DNA of 64,000 bases, taken from positions 2,114,537 through 2,178,536 of the forward strand of contig JACAXG010000071.1 of NCBI GenBank assembly GCA_018881555.1. Direction: 5' to 3'. The first letter of the stretch is position 1. Each line of letters starts with the position of its first letter. Shown here piece after piece: positions 49,001-62,300 of the stretch. Source of the stretch: Amblyornis subalaris. Its lineage: Eukaryota; Chordata; Aves; Passeriformes; Ptilonorhynchidae. Position numbers and translations under genes: made by a program. The notes below the pieces were generated by a model. It searched no databases. It saw nothing but the letters and a program-made list of their open reading frames with translations, and had not been told where the DNA came from.

Positions 49001-52000
49001 TAGGGAGAGGCACTTTAGCAGTGGTCATTTTTAAAGTCCCCNAGAGATGGCGTGTGAAGGGTTAAACCAAAAGCTCATCTACACATTTTTATAAGTAGTT
49101 TTTTCCCAGCAAGCCACAGCCTGGGCAGCAGCAGGAACCAGTGGCTGCTGGACTGTGATCACCACAGCAGAAGCAGCAGAGCTTTCCCCCAGACACCTCC
49201 TCCCCCGGGGACAGTGGCAGGTGGCTCATTTGGCTGAATGAAGGCTTCAAGAACAAGGAACAACTCTGTGAATGTTCCCTTTGGGACATCCTGTCTTTGA
49301 GGAAGTTCCCTCCAGAGTCTTCCCTCCCAGCAGAGGGTAGAGCAGGGTGACACTGCCAGGCAGCCTCGGAGCAGGCGGCATTTGGCCTCACATGGAACAA
49401 ACTCTGTCTGCACTGGAATGCTGGGTTCTTNACAAAATAATCAAGATACTCACCGGATCTGAGTGGTTAGGAGAAAACAAGTAAAAACCTAGAGAAGCAG
49501 CAGAGAAGATAGAGGAGGAGAGAAAGGAGAAAGAACAAAAAAAAATAAAGTCAGTTCAATGTCAAGCAGCGGAGCAGTTCCCAAAGGGAAGGCCCCACTC
49601 ACGGTAAATCCTCTCTGACACCCTGAAGATGGGAGCATCTGGAAGACCTTCTCCATAGAGATTTACCAATAGATGTCATTGGGATTTCACTGATCCTTTT
49701 GGAAAATAAACTTTCTGGGGACGGTTTGGACTGCAGCAGGTACACTAGAGACACAAGCATTTGTGGGGATGTAGACTAAACTGGCAAGATTGAGGAACAG
49801 TTGGTGGAAGCAGAACTTGAAAACACACACCACTGGCTGTGCTCTAGAAGAGGTCAAAAGGACTTTTGTCTCAAAATCAAATACCCAGCTTTCGGATGTT
49901 TTGGATGTTTAACTCCGCCTTCCAGATGACTGCAGATGAAATGGGATAAATGGAAGATCCTGGCAACACTGATCAGTTTTGTATTCATCCAGGCTGTTCA
50001 TTTTGCTTTTGGACAATAACTGGTTAAGAGCATCACTTCATCTTCCATAAATACAACTCACCCAGAATAGCAAAAATCACCATGAAGAAAAGCAGGAGGA
50101 GAAGGATGTCAATAAATGGTGGGAGGGACTGGAAGATCTGTCGCAGATTTCTGAAAAATAAGAAAACATTCATAAACTAAAACTTGCACGTTTACTCCTC
50201 CAGGTTGTCAGAGGAAAAAAAAAAAATCCACATCCACCACCACCACACCACACTTGAGAGCTTTCTTCCCACTCCCTCCAAGGATTAAAAGTAGAAAGCT
50301 TGTTAAATTAAGATTGTTTCCAAGCTACCCATCTGTCCTTTGCAGTCAGCTCTCAGGTACTGCAAACAACACTAATGTCACGCTGTCAACTCTCCTTCTC
50401 CAGACTGAAGACCAGCCCTGATTCATTGTGCAGTTTACAGGCAAGCCAAGGAGCAGAGCCAGTGCAGCCACACCCTTGTGCTGGGCTCTCCGAGGTGCTT
50501 TACCCACCCGAGCCCCGTGTGCCGTCAGCACATCCACACTCAGGTCACAACAGAACAACCTCCAACACAAATGCCAGTGAAAGACACCGATTTTCCCGGG
50601 ATGCCTGCAGGATCTGAGTGCTTTCCCTCCAGCCCAGCCCCAGGCACGACAGCAGAACCCCCAGGCAGCCCAGCATCACCTTCTGACAGCCCCACAGTAG
50701 CGACAGTCCACGAGGAAGATGCAGCGCAGGGCGCGGGTGATCCGCACGTGCGAGGTCTGGCGCACCAGCACCACGATGGCCTCGATGAACTGCACAAACA
50801 GCACACAGGTCTGCAAGAAAGGGGGGCATGAGAGGCACAGGGCAGGCTGCTCTGGGGAAAGGCAAAGCTCTGGCTGATCATCTGTTTATTTGGGCAGTTT
50901 CAGGGTGGGAGGNGTCCGTGAGAGTTTAGAGATCTCACACGGATCATCTGGCAGCCGGGACACAATGGCTGCGTCACCCCTGCTGCAGTGCAGGCCAGTA
51001 TTTAATCTGGCTCTTTGGTTCTTAGAGATGCTGAAGGAGAAACCCTGACAATCAAACAGACAACTCACCTTTACCATGGTCCTTTTGTGCCTGATAAAGG
51101 TTTGGAAGCCCAGCCACCTCATCTTCATCGAGAGTTCAAAGACGACCACGATTAACGCAAACAGCTCCAGGGTTGCATGGACCTGCCACAACACAGGTTT
51201 GATTACAGCAGCAGCACAGCAGAGGCCACACTTCTGTCCTTTTTCAAGGAGCAGGTGGGTTTGACAACAGCCTGAACACAGCCCTGTAACACGCAGGAAA
51301 ACCCAAAGCCACTCTTTTAAGGCTAACGTAGCACTGTTCTTCAAAATTGCCATATTTACTGCTTTGTGCTTTTATTAAAGCCTGTGCAATTTTNCTCTAA
51401 TCAGTACCAGGCCAGAGTTTCCTGAAATGCATGTCCCTTTTGGACTTGTGCAACATATAAAAAAACTTATTGATACATTTGAAACAAAAGGGCAAGACAC
51501 CAACAACTTGAGCAGAAACACTTTTAAGGAAGANTGAGACTAATTCTTTCAGTGAAACACAGGAAGGAGAGCTGCTGGGCAGAGAGAATTTACACACAGA
51601 AGGGTTTTCTCTTGAATTAGACATTCTGGACNACCACAGGGAGGGCCCTGATCTGTGTTCTAGGAACCAGCGGTGGTGCCAGGGTAATGGCACCAGCCCT
51701 GACAACGCCTTTAAAACCACCCCATCAAAGCACACAGATTCCTGAGTTATCTCAAGAAAAAGGAAAAAACCACCCATTTCTGTTACAAAATGAAGAACTG
51801 CACAAATCGATAATACGAAATGAGTGTCACATTCATGGTGGTCTGGTCAGGTCAGATGGAAAACGGAAGTTTTGCTGGCTGGCCTATCTGCTATCAGCCA
51901 TTTACAGAACAAGCCAGGTGGATTTTTCCTCTTACTGCCTCCTCCTTCCTCTCTGTTTGGCCATCGTTTTCCTCTTACCCACGCTTCAGAGCAAGCAGAC

Positions 52001-55000
52001 TTCCTCNTTCAGCCCCAAAGTACTCACAAAGATGCCCAGGCGGAGCATAGGGACCGCTGGAGCCTCGCAGAGGGACAGCAGCAGGAGCAGCAGGGCCGTG
52101 CTCAGCTCCATCAGGTAGAAAAGGTGGTTGTGTGCAAAGAGGTAGGCAGCGAGTGCTTTGGCATTTTTGGGGTGAGTGAAGAACTTATCGTTATTTTCTC
52201 CTTCCTAGGGCAGCAGGAATAAAGAAGAGAACAGCATTAGTGACTCTTGGTACTATAAAAAAGTTTTCCACATGACGAATGCAGACTTTTATAAGGATTA
52301 GACACAATTCCCAACAGGCTATTCCCACTTACAGCCTGTTGTTGATGTGTTTATGGAGGAATGGGCTCTACACACTCGGGACATCCCCTTCTGTTCAATA
52401 AGCACATCTCAATAATGAAACTTATTAATGTCCACAAACTNCTGCTTCGGAAACCCCTGAGCCTTTTCATAATGAGGAAGAGAGCTGGGAGAGTTTATAA
52501 AGGCAGGCAAAGAAACTTCAGCCAACATCCCAACACAAACACAGCACTTCATTTACTTGCAACTACTTCCACATGTTTACAGACTTATTTGATTAAACTT
52601 CTTCAGGACAGAACACGAAAACACCCAGATAAGCTCCAGGGCACCTGGCTGACAGTTGTTCCTCCTTATCTTGGCCTTGCAAAATGTCTGGGAGAAAACA
52701 CTGGAGCACACACAGTGTTTTCTGCTTCAGGAATGTAAGANAGACTCCATGAAAAATTAACAAGTCTCTATGCTGATTTGTCATTCTCTCTTAACTAGAA
52801 AGCTTAATTAACATTAAAAGGTCAGATACTCCATCTCAACACTTTGCCTACAACTGATTTTCAAACAGCTACATCATGACTATTTTTACCTCCAGGACGA
52901 AACTTAGTTTGGGGAGATTTTAGAGGTTTTTCATGCAGAACCACCCAACAGCTTCTTCTCTTTCTTGAGTCAATAGTTTTGGCAAGGGAACCTCTGTCAC
53001 CCACAGGAAACTTGCTGCCTCTTGGGAACTGTCATAAGAAATCATTTTCCCCCAGCTGGGCCACACGGATGCACAAGCAGTGGTGGGGTTTTGTTTAAAT
53101 TTACATCTTTCCAGGTAAACAAATACTGCAAGGGCAGCCAAGCTACTGCTATCAAAGCAGAGTANCTGTGATTGCAAATTGATAACGAGGTCAGGAAACN
53201 CTCCCTTTAGGAAGTGAAGCGTTCTCCAGACTCACTCAGGAGAGGGTTTCCCATGTTTCTCATTTACTCCACCTCACACTGAGGTTCAGAACAAACACTG
53301 CTGGGTCAGAGGGCCAGGCTGGAGTGGGACAGACCCCAGCCCCCCAGAGAGCCAAGGCTGAGATCAGCAGGGCTTTCTCACCCATGCCTGGCAGAACACA
53401 CGTGCAGCATGACAAACAGTCCAAACACTGCCTCTTGGTAGCCAAGCAATGCCAAACGTGGCTGGACAGCAAAGCCCTCTTATCCAGACCCAACATGCCG
53501 GCAGCTACTGCTCACAGAACACTCTGCAGGCTCTTGAAGTGATTCTACCTCAGTGTCACCGTGGCCATTGGTCAAGGCAGCAGCAGGAATCATCCACATN
53601 CCAAGGGCCAGGCCTGCTGAGCCCATTACCATCAGGGCTGCAGCAGCTCAATGACCCTTGGCAGAGCTGCTCCGGTGAGCAGGAGTTGAAACAAAAGCCC
53701 GGGAGGGGCTGGAGCCACCCTGCCATCGTCAGGGCTGCCCCAGCACACCACGAAGCTCCAGTATTGCCAAGGTCCAGCCTACACGGTTTTAAANTGTCTG
53801 ACAAGTGAGATCTCTCGGTCCCGTGGGGTCAGAGCAGCGAGGAACAAATGGTTTCTGGCACCTTGCAGTGGCTTAAACAATAAAAACAAACTGGGTCCAA
53901 AGCACCTCAGAGCTTTGAAAGGGAACAAAGAAAAGGAAGAAGGACAGACAGTAATGGAACCAGCAACCATTTCATACTGGACAGCTCTGGGAGAAGCTCA
54001 GTTTTGGTGGCTAATTCATCACACCAGACTGAACAGCAACCTCAAAGACACAATCCCTTTGTTGAAGTAAGGAGGGTGTTTCTGGTAACTGGAGCATGGG
54101 TGGGGTTTGATTGATTGTTGTTTCTTTATAAATACCATAAATTTCACTCCNGGGCTGATCCTAATCCCAGCATGCTTTCTTCTGTAGATATCAAGACCTC
54201 TGCCTTCTCTCCTACACGCAGGACTTGACTGACACTGACTGGGCCACCCACCCACCCTGTGGCCAAGGCAGGATTAGGACCTGCACTTCCAGAACAGGAG
54301 ATGTCCCCAGGAGAGCTCTGACCATTCCCCCTGAGCGACTGCAGAGATGAAATCACCATCTATGACCACCTACAAAAATCTCCAAGGCAAGGTGGCAGAA
54401 CTGAACCTGTGCTGCATCCCCCAACCACTACAGTCCTTTGACACTGGGAGAGGCTGGGTATTTTGTTGCTCAGTTGCTCCCAAATGACTCCCCAGAGCCC
54501 AACTGGAGGNGCCTCCAGCATGGCCCCGCTCCTCAAGCAAAATCCTTGCCAAAGCACCAAATTTGCAACCTCAAAGTGGAAGCTGCTCGTTTCCCATAAC
54601 CAAGAACCACCGTAGTTCCTGCAGACCACACTCCCCACGCTCCAGCAGGGCTCACCTGGAGGTAGATGGCTGCCTCTTGGTAGTTCATCTCCCAGTTGTG
54701 CCGGGCAGAGCTCTGCTGGGCGCAGCAGTCCCCGGCCGCGGGGCTGGAGGCGTCGTTGACAACGTCATAGCTGCCTCCATCTGCACCAGAGAAACAGGGA
54801 TGCACAATTAGGAAAGCTGGGACGGAGCAGGAGGCTCTGGGATCAGAGACAGGCATCAGGAGGTGGCAGAGTAGCCAGGGAAGTGGCGGCTTGCACACTG
54901 ACAAATTGACTCTTCGCAGGTAGGAGCTTTAAAGAGACGCTCAAACCCAGCACTTCCACACGGGAATGCTCCCAGAAGATCACCAAAAGAGACAGCATCC

Positions 55001-57515
55001 TGTTTAATGCAGGCAGCAGGTCTCCTGGCCCAGGAGGTCTGTGCTGTCATGCTTGAAGCCTGNTATCAGCATCATAAACTAGAACCAGGTAACAGCCACT
55101 GGCCTCCGAGGATGTCCAACCCACAAAGAAGAGAGAGTTTGCTGAAGGAGCAAGAAGCCTCTGCACTTGTCATGGCAGCAGAGGCCACGGAGGGATGGAT
55201 CCAGGCCTGCCCCTGCCAAGGGACACCAGTGTGAGGAGAGAAGCTGTCAGTGCTTTTGGTAGGAAGCCTCATTTCTCACAGCACTTCAGAGTCATTAAAT
55301 AACACATCTCCACAACACCCTGAGGTGCTGATAAGTACCAACACCCCTCTGATGCAAACAAACAGCAAGATGAATTTTCTGTTCACACTCCATAGATTAA
55401 TTCTGAAATTTCTATGTGCGTGCCCTCCTCACCAGCAAAGCACTATAAAACAATGCTTTACTGAACATTTGAACCAGATTTTGTAACTAGAGATTTTGTT
55501 CAAAAAAAGCCCAAAACAATTCAATTGCTAAAAGCAACTCCCATGCAGAGCTACACATACACAGTGTCCTTCCCATAGGAGAGTTATATAGGGCATGTAT
55601 AACAAAAATAACTCCAAAATAATTGCCATTTTTGCACTCTGCAGCCTCAGTGCTATTAAGACACATGAAAAACATGCAAGAAGACAATTACTGCACCAAA
55701 AGGGAATATCACTTGTTTTTTTCCCCGGGACTGGGGGTTTTATTTTACCTTTGACAAAGAACACTGAGCAGAGACCCCACAGCAGNGCGACCTGCTTAGG
55801 GCCATGCATGAAACCTGTGCTGGGGCTGGCCACGCTCTCAGTTTTCCAGAGTTTCAATCATTTCCCACACCACATGGTTGTTCTTGCTCTCAGCAGAGAC
55901 TTCCCTCCTCCAGTGCCTCATGTTCCTGAAGTGGGTACATGTAAAATTGAGCTTGCCAGCACAGAAGTGCTGATTTCCCCCTTTTTTATGAGCACAGGAG
56001 CTGTGGTGTGGTAGCTCGTTCTCTCTGTGTTGGAAGTTGTTATCCGAGAGTGGGCAAAAATCACCACGAGGTTCTTTTCCTCTCTCATGACAGCCTGCTG
56101 AAGATTTGCTGTGACAAAATAATCCTCGCTGAATTACTGATTCAGTCTCTCCAGAACACCCTCTGGAGTGGAGAGAGAGCCCATGCCAAAAACTCTGCAC
56201 CCGCCAGGAGAAATGGCACCATGTGCTCCTGGCAGAGGCAGGCAGTGGGAAGAAATCAGAGCCCCTTCACCAGCGCACAGCCACAGCTGCCTCTTCCACC
56301 CCCAAACCAAATTAAGATAACATTTCTCTGGGGTTTGCGAAGTCTTCCCAGATTGCACGCTCAGGTTGCAGAGCATTCTGCAGCACGAAGCCTATTTCTC
56401 TNCCTTGCTTCCCCCACACCCTTAAAATACCACTCAAAATCTGGACAAATGTTTGAATGAGGCCGAGTCCTCCCCCACACGCCTCGATTTAGCACAGTCC
56501 ATGAAAAAAACTGAATGATGGAGTTTTTATTTATCCACGGAGCTGGAATGGCAGCCTTCTGGTTTGTCTGCTTTTTAACTAAGAGATGACAGCCATATGC
56601 AAAAATCAGAAGCGTTATATTGAGAGCTCTGCGAAGTTCTTAAATGTTATTATTTACAAAGCTTTTGCTGGGGATGCNTCTCAAAAAGACAGACTCCCTG
56701 AAACTGCAGCCTGAGAGCAAAACCTTTTCATATTTAATGTTTCATAGTTACAGAAGGGGCACATCTTCATCAGAACCTGGTCTTTACGTTACAGTATATA
56801 CAAAACTTAAAAGCATCAAAACAGCAAAGGTTTGTAGCATTAACCTAAACACCAACACACTGGACCCTGCCAAAAGATGCCAAAACCACCTTTAACCCTG
56901 AAGCNGTTCTTTTGCAAAACTTAACCTCTCTGGAAAGGATCAACACTAGGAAAAGACACACCCCAGCAAAAACCCAGGACCAGGACCCCGCTCTGTGCTT
57001 CCCACAGAAGCTGAAACAGAAGAGCTGTCCCAGCGAGACCAAGGTTGCAAACACGAAACAGCACTCAGAGATGCAAACCAACACCAAAAAACGACTCTAG
57101 AAATCAAGATGCTTTCCTGCTGTCTAAACCAGGCACAGACAACAGAAAATGCACCGGAGTGTTCCGGTGGGGAGCCNCGTTTCGTGGATCAGCTCCTTCC
57201 CCATCAGGTACCAGAAGGCAGATCCAGCATCCCTGAGGCAACGGCATCATCTGGGTCATAAATAATAATAAAAATAATAATAAATTTGAAGAGCAGCCCT
57301 CTGACTGCGTGCTTGGCAGCCCTCCAGCGAGCTAATTTCCTCAGCTGCTCCCATGATAACAATGACACAGACTAATGCAAGCTCGGCTCCGCTCGTGCTG
57401 CACAACATCCCCGACGGCGTTTACCATCAGTATGGAGCTCAATGAGATAGGAGGATCTCTCCACGGGGCTCCCGGGATCCTCGAAGTAGATGGCAGGCAG
57501 CTCTCTCCACTGCAT
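34027..57515 (-). CDS. TPCN1: Two pore channel 1 (TPC1), complete, 26 coding exons
   Basis: This endolysosomal, voltage-gated, PI(3,5)P2-activated cation channel has two six-helix domains. Exons are 57515-57425, 54780-54656, 52204-52028, 51182-51069, 50810-50680, 50150-50062, 49488-49454, 48873-48815, 48078-47979, 47053-46937, 46068-45944, 44695-44647, 44452-44389, 43612-43568, 42821-42765, 42675-42622, 42286-42214, 41968-41861, 40654-40583, 39746-39657, 38959-38844, 38160-38114, 37601-37448, 36134-35998, 35315-35235 and 34149-34027. All phases agree, giving 810 aa (I recall 816 in human). The lipid-site RRNLR motif is at 212-216. Filter I reads T272-S273-N274 and filter II V639-N640-D641. 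IIS4 carries LRPLQLLR ending near 538. Sequons are N604 and N609, and the C-terminus is RQRSQTVI. The first exon ([15 protein letters not shown]) is unlike the mammalian N-terminus and is the least certain part. Confidence 0.95.
39363..39490 (-). mobile_element. CR1 LINE 3' fragment, antisense, in a TPCN1 intron
   Basis: The + strand reads GAATGGTTTGGG, GGAAGGGACCTTAGAGATCA, CCATGGGCAGGGACC, TTCCACTAGACCAGG and CATCCAACCTGGCCTTGGAC. This is the reverse complement of the avian CR1 3' end as I know it. It is a 5'-truncated, inactive copy with no coding capacity. Confidence 0.85.
54781..57424. other. TPCN1: TPCN1 intron 1
   Basis: This is the largest TPCN1 intron, about 2.6 kb, between the first coding exon and the exon encoding [11 protein letters not shown]. 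It contains an (AAT)n-like run at about 57,263-57,290 close to the donor. No other exon, RNA or transposon is recognisable. Confidence 0.6.
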
Positions 57516-58039
57516 GGCTGGGGCTCGGAGCCGGGCACGGGGAGCCGAGGCACGGCTGAAGTTCCTCCCTCCCTGCCTGCCTCCCTGCCGAAAGCTGATG
57601 CTCGATTTCGCAGCTTCCTCAGGGGAAAGCTCGGCACAAAAGACTCGGCTCTGCGGGCTGCGAGGCTGAGCGGGTTCTCCCCTCCCCTCGGAGGAAGGTG
57701 GCTCAGAGCTCGGGCAGAGCCCTTCCCCTGAGCGGTCCCCGAGGGCGAGTTTGGGGAAGGTCTGGCTGCGGGACGAGGAGCTGCGCCGGCGAGACAGCGA
57801 TTCGTGTGCTGCGCGCTCCGGTCCTGGCATTTAGCACAACTCAGCTAACGGGAAAGGAGTCGGAATGGGAAAAGAGTCGGGAGTGCTGAGCAGGCACAGC
57901 GAGGCATCTCCAGCACGAAAAGAAAACAGCTATTTCGCGAAGTTCGCAGCGCAAGGGGCACGACAAAGGAAGCGGACTGGGCTGTTCGCAGATGGCAAAG
58001 CTTCCTTCCCTGCGCTTGTGTAACTTAGCCCAGTCGTTC

Positions 58040-58115
58040 CCTGAAAAGAGAGAGAGGGAGGGAGGAAGGGAAAAAAAGAAAAGAAGAGGGGGGGAAAAAA
58101 AAAAGGAAAAGCAAA
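58040..58115. repeat. purine-rich (GA/A) low-complexity run
   Basis: About 75 bases of G and A on the + strand (GAGAGAGAGGGAGGG, then AAAAAGAAAAGAAG words) lie upstream of the TPCN1 CpG-rich 5' end. Confidence 0.8.
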
Positions 58116-59218
58116 ACCAGCTGGCTGCTTACACAAGGCATCCGGAACGAGACTGCCGGGACTCCAGCATTTCCATTCAGTGCAGCGGAGCATGCTCCTG
58201 TGTAAATAGTTTCCATATGTCATCATTACAATAAAAAACAAAAAAACAAGGAGGAAAGAGAAGGAGCATAAACTTTCCAGAGCCCAAACCTCTCCCCTTT
58301 GCAAAACAAATTCCCTGCTTAGGGGAAGGAAAAACTCTCAGCGGGCTGAGAGCAAACAAACTCCTCTCATTCGGAGGAGCTCCTGCAGCCGTGGGGGGAT
58401 CTCCAGGGCAGGGCTGAGAAGGGAATAAGGAACAGAAAACATCCACAGGAGCCAGGGATAAATCCCCCTTCCCAGCCAGCTATTAAATGTCAAACTGAAG
58501 TCACTCTGGAATTTCATGGTTTTTGGTGTCTGCACTTGTTTAAATAAATAATAATTTAAAAAAAATTCTGACAAACTAGTAANCTCCTACAATTCAAGAG
58601 TTACAAGCCAGCTCTACAGGGTAGCTTTTCCATTTGCCTCGGAGCTCCCCCAGTCTGGCTCTCATTAGCCTGTTTGCCAGATGTTCTGCTTTCTAGATAG
58701 CACACACTTTTTATGGCCTTGCACTGAAACAGACTGAGATTCCCTAATTGCCTCACTGACTGACTCCAAAGCCTTTANTGGACTTACCAGGGCTTTCTCC
58801 TAAATGGCTGAGCATGGTTTGGATGCTGGTTGCCGTCCTGCCCAGTACTGCTGTTTTAGCAAGTACACCTGTCATGACAGAACACTGCAAAACATGTGAA
58901 GGCAGAAGCGACTTAAATCAGCAAAGANATCCTAAATCTGTCATTCATACTGTTTACACATCATGTGTGGAGTCAATGTAAGATATGTTGCAATATGCCT
59001 CTTACTCCAACGAGTTCCAAGTGTGAGTAATACTTCTCTTGATAGGCAAAAAAAGAAATGCCAAGGACACATGACTTTGGAGACAGGACACACCCTCATT
59101 AGCGTGGCTTTGCAATGTCCCTGCAAGTGGATTCACCAAATAGAGCAGCAAGAGAGAAAAGGAAGGAAGGCATCACCTCCTGGAGGTGGGAAAGGTCAAA
59201 CTGTCCAGGGCACATGCC

Positions 59219-59335
59219 CTGGGCAGCTCCANTCACCAATGTGTTCAGGTGTTCAAGGCTGGGTGGGGCTTGGAGCAGCCTGGGCTAGTGGAAAGTGTTC
59301 ATCCCTTCCAATCCAAACCATTCTATGATTCTCTA
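59219..59335 (+). mobile_element. CR1 LINE 3' fragment, sense, internally deleted
   Basis: The + strand reads GTGTTCAAGGCTGGGTGGGG, CTTGGAGCAGCCTGGGCTAG, TGGAAAGTGTTC, then CCCTTCCAATCCAAACCATT and CTATGATTCT. This is the sense CR1 tail ending in its ATTCTATGATT-type terminus. A segment of roughly 45 bases usually present between TGGAAGGTGT and CCCTTCCAA is missing. Confidence 0.85.
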
Positions 59336-62300
59336 ACTGTGGCACCATTCAATTGGAGCCAATTTTTCTCAGGGTTTGCATTCCTCACTGGCACAATCTC
59401 TCTGTTTCTTACACCCTCCATCTTTATCTATCTCTAATTCCCAAACTCAGTCACAGAGCCCAAGGTTTCAGTTTAATACAAACATAACCAGGCATCCTAC
59501 CGCACCGAACATGAGCCCATGGAAAAAGGTAGATCCCAGCAGGCTCAAAGGTCCTCTTGGTGTTCCTGGACCTCCTGAGCTCACATCCAAGACCTGTCCC
59601 AGTGCAGGATCCCTGTGCTGGGACCNTTTCCAGCTTCCCTCAGTGACTCTGCTCCCTGAGGCTGTGGTGAGGATGGACAAGGACAAGGAGGGGGACAGCA
59701 NTCCAGAAGCACTCCTCTCTCCTGGAAAGCCCTCAACAGCTGAACCACATGGAACACTCACTACAGAAGGTGCAAATCCATGAAAAAACATGGAAGCAAG
59801 GCAGATGCCTACTCTTCCCCAACACAAGCTGTGCAGGCACCTTCACTAACAAAGCCAAGATTTTAGTTAAGTATTGGAGTTGTCCCAGCACCAATGATGG
59901 CATTTTCCCTTCCAAGGGCTCACTGCCATGTAGCTTCACCTCCAGAGGATTAATCTTCCCTCCCTGCTCAAGGTGGCTGATAAGAAACTGCTCCTTCCAA
60001 GCACCAGGGCATGAACACACGTGCGCTTGTCTCTTCAAGGCCAGCCTCACCTACCCGGGAGAAAAAAAGCTGGAAGCTGCCTGGAAAGCACAGCTGGTCT
60101 GGCACTCGGCCACACATCTCAGAGGTGAGAGAGACAGCCAGGGAAATCACTGCCTTGGCTGCCTGGTTGCCAGTTCAGCGCCGTGCCAACGGGAGCACGG
60201 CAGGGCTGCTCTTGGCGGCCCAAAACGTCCTCGTGCCCGTCCCGTTTCAGGGGACGTTGTGGGAAGGAGTAGAACAGCCATGGGGAAGTCTAAACAATTT
60301 GCTGTCAGTTTGTTGCCTAGGAAAAAAGGGCATCTCCAGCAGAGAGCAGTGCCAAGCCCTTCTGTTGCAGGAGAAATAATCTACTTTGGACTATTTCGAG
60401 CCAGCGTAACTGAGTCATGCTCTTCCTTAGAGACAACGGCACAGCACAAACATATGCAAAGGCCTCGGGGCTCTTTGTCTTGCTGTATTCTCACAGCACT
60501 CACTTGCTGTGAAGCTCAACAAATAAAGTCACTTCAGCTTCCTATTTAACACAGGAAAGTTTTTGAAAAAACCNGAATGTTGCCACTTCCTGTTAGTGGT
60601 ACGAGGCGACCGTCCTCGCCTTGGTTTGAGAATCCAGCGAGTTCCTACAGCATCAACACGAGCTCACACCATGCTACCATCACCACAGGGAGCTGAATCC
60701 TCGTGAAGGAGGAGCAGATGTCCCTCAGCATGGTAAGTCACATTTTATATATCATTGCCTCTTCTCAGTCGTGCTGCCGAGCTTCTTATATCGAAGACAG
60801 CTTAAGCCCAGCATTGTTTAATTAGGGGACCACTGTATCCTTGCTAACATCTGCACTGCACACATGTAAAACCCCTGATGCACGAGCTAAACACGATGCC
60901 AGAAGAGCTAAAGCATGGTAGGAAATGGTTTAGTCCCAGCAGAAGCCCTGGCTCCATCCAGNTCTTGCTCTGAGTGAGGCAGAGCCAGTTAACCATTTGC
61001 TCTGCAGCTCAGGAGAAGAGCCATGATGATTCACTTGGATATTCACTTCCTGCACCACCCTGCTGGGGACAGACAGAGACATTTGTAAGGAAGAGTAGAA
61101 AAAAATAAATTAAAGGCTTCCAGGAAAATAAGGATGAGGATAATTTTACCCATCCACAGCCNCCAAGCTCGGTTGGTTGGAGATCCTCATCTGTGCAGTT
61201 CACTGCCTCGTCTCCCCAGGACACCTGCTCTCCTCTGATCTCATCCCTGAGTCACTCTGGGACTTGGATTTTTTTCCTCTTGAAATATTATGTGGGAAGT
61301 TTTCACCAGGAACTGTTTGATCCCGGGACAACTTTCCCTCCTGAATACATAGCAGCAAGAGGCAGAGGGGCAGAGCCCTCCTTTTTGGGATGCTTGGGAT
61401 CCATAATTAGGTTAGCAAGACTTCAGTGGCTGAAGATGAGCTGACAGATGCAAGCCACCCCCTGTCTAAGCCCTATTCCACAAAGCTGCTTCCTGACAGA
61501 TGTGGGATTAAATCCTCCTGCACGTGAGAGTCCATGAAATACCACAAGGAGAGCTGGAAGCAGGCACTCCTTCCATACGAGACTGTGTAACACAGGAGTT
61601 CCTGCTGCTTACCAGAGCTGCAAAGTCAAATCCAAAGCATTCTGATTCAGTAAGAGTCCCATTAAAGGAAAGGTTGCATTAGGAAATGATAATTAAGAAT
61701 CTCACTTGTGTCAAGCCAAATTGCTGCTGGTTTCATATCCTGTATTTCTGATCTTAACAAATGAACCACCACACCACAAAAAGGAGAAGCCAAAGCCACA
61801 ACAGAAGGATCACCTACAACTTCCATTATCCACCCTTTTAGCAGCCAATAAGCTCCATAATATCATCAGTATCACAGCAACAAAGGCTTTACACACACTG
61901 AGATAAAATTATACCATAACTGGATTTAAATATCTGAGTCATTGAGGGGCTCTGTGAAACAACTAATGAATGGAAAAAACAATTGGAAACAGTTAAGTTT
62001 TTTGCTGAACTGAACCAAAAAGGAAAAATAAAAGAGACAACTGCCTAAAGCAGAGAGAGAGGCCAGACATGAAATACACAAACACAGTTCTAATTCATAA
62101 TTTTTGAGGAAGTAATGGAAAGGGAAAGAGACAATATCAGAGTCCCTCAGCTATAGCATTTCTTTAACATATCCTGTTACATGAAGGAATTTCCTCTTTT
62201 TGTTCCAAAAAGGGAAACCAGAGCCTCCTGCTTTTGACACATTAAAGATCTGCTCTGGCATCAGTAACAACACAATGTCAGCAGTTTAAGAGCACGTTCC

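Noticed and set aside
57516..57830. In-frame extension of TPCN1 upstream to an ATG at 57,830 (105 extra residues)
   Set aside because: The extension is Ser/Arg/Pro-rich like the CpG-rich 5' region, its ATG has T at -3, and the ATG at 57,515 has G at -3. Its openness fits composition.
60660..60740. Donor-like CATG|GTAAGTC at 60,732 on the + strand, considered as an exon of a neighbouring gene
   Set aside because: No recognisable coding segment or matching acceptor before it; a single donor match is expected by chance.
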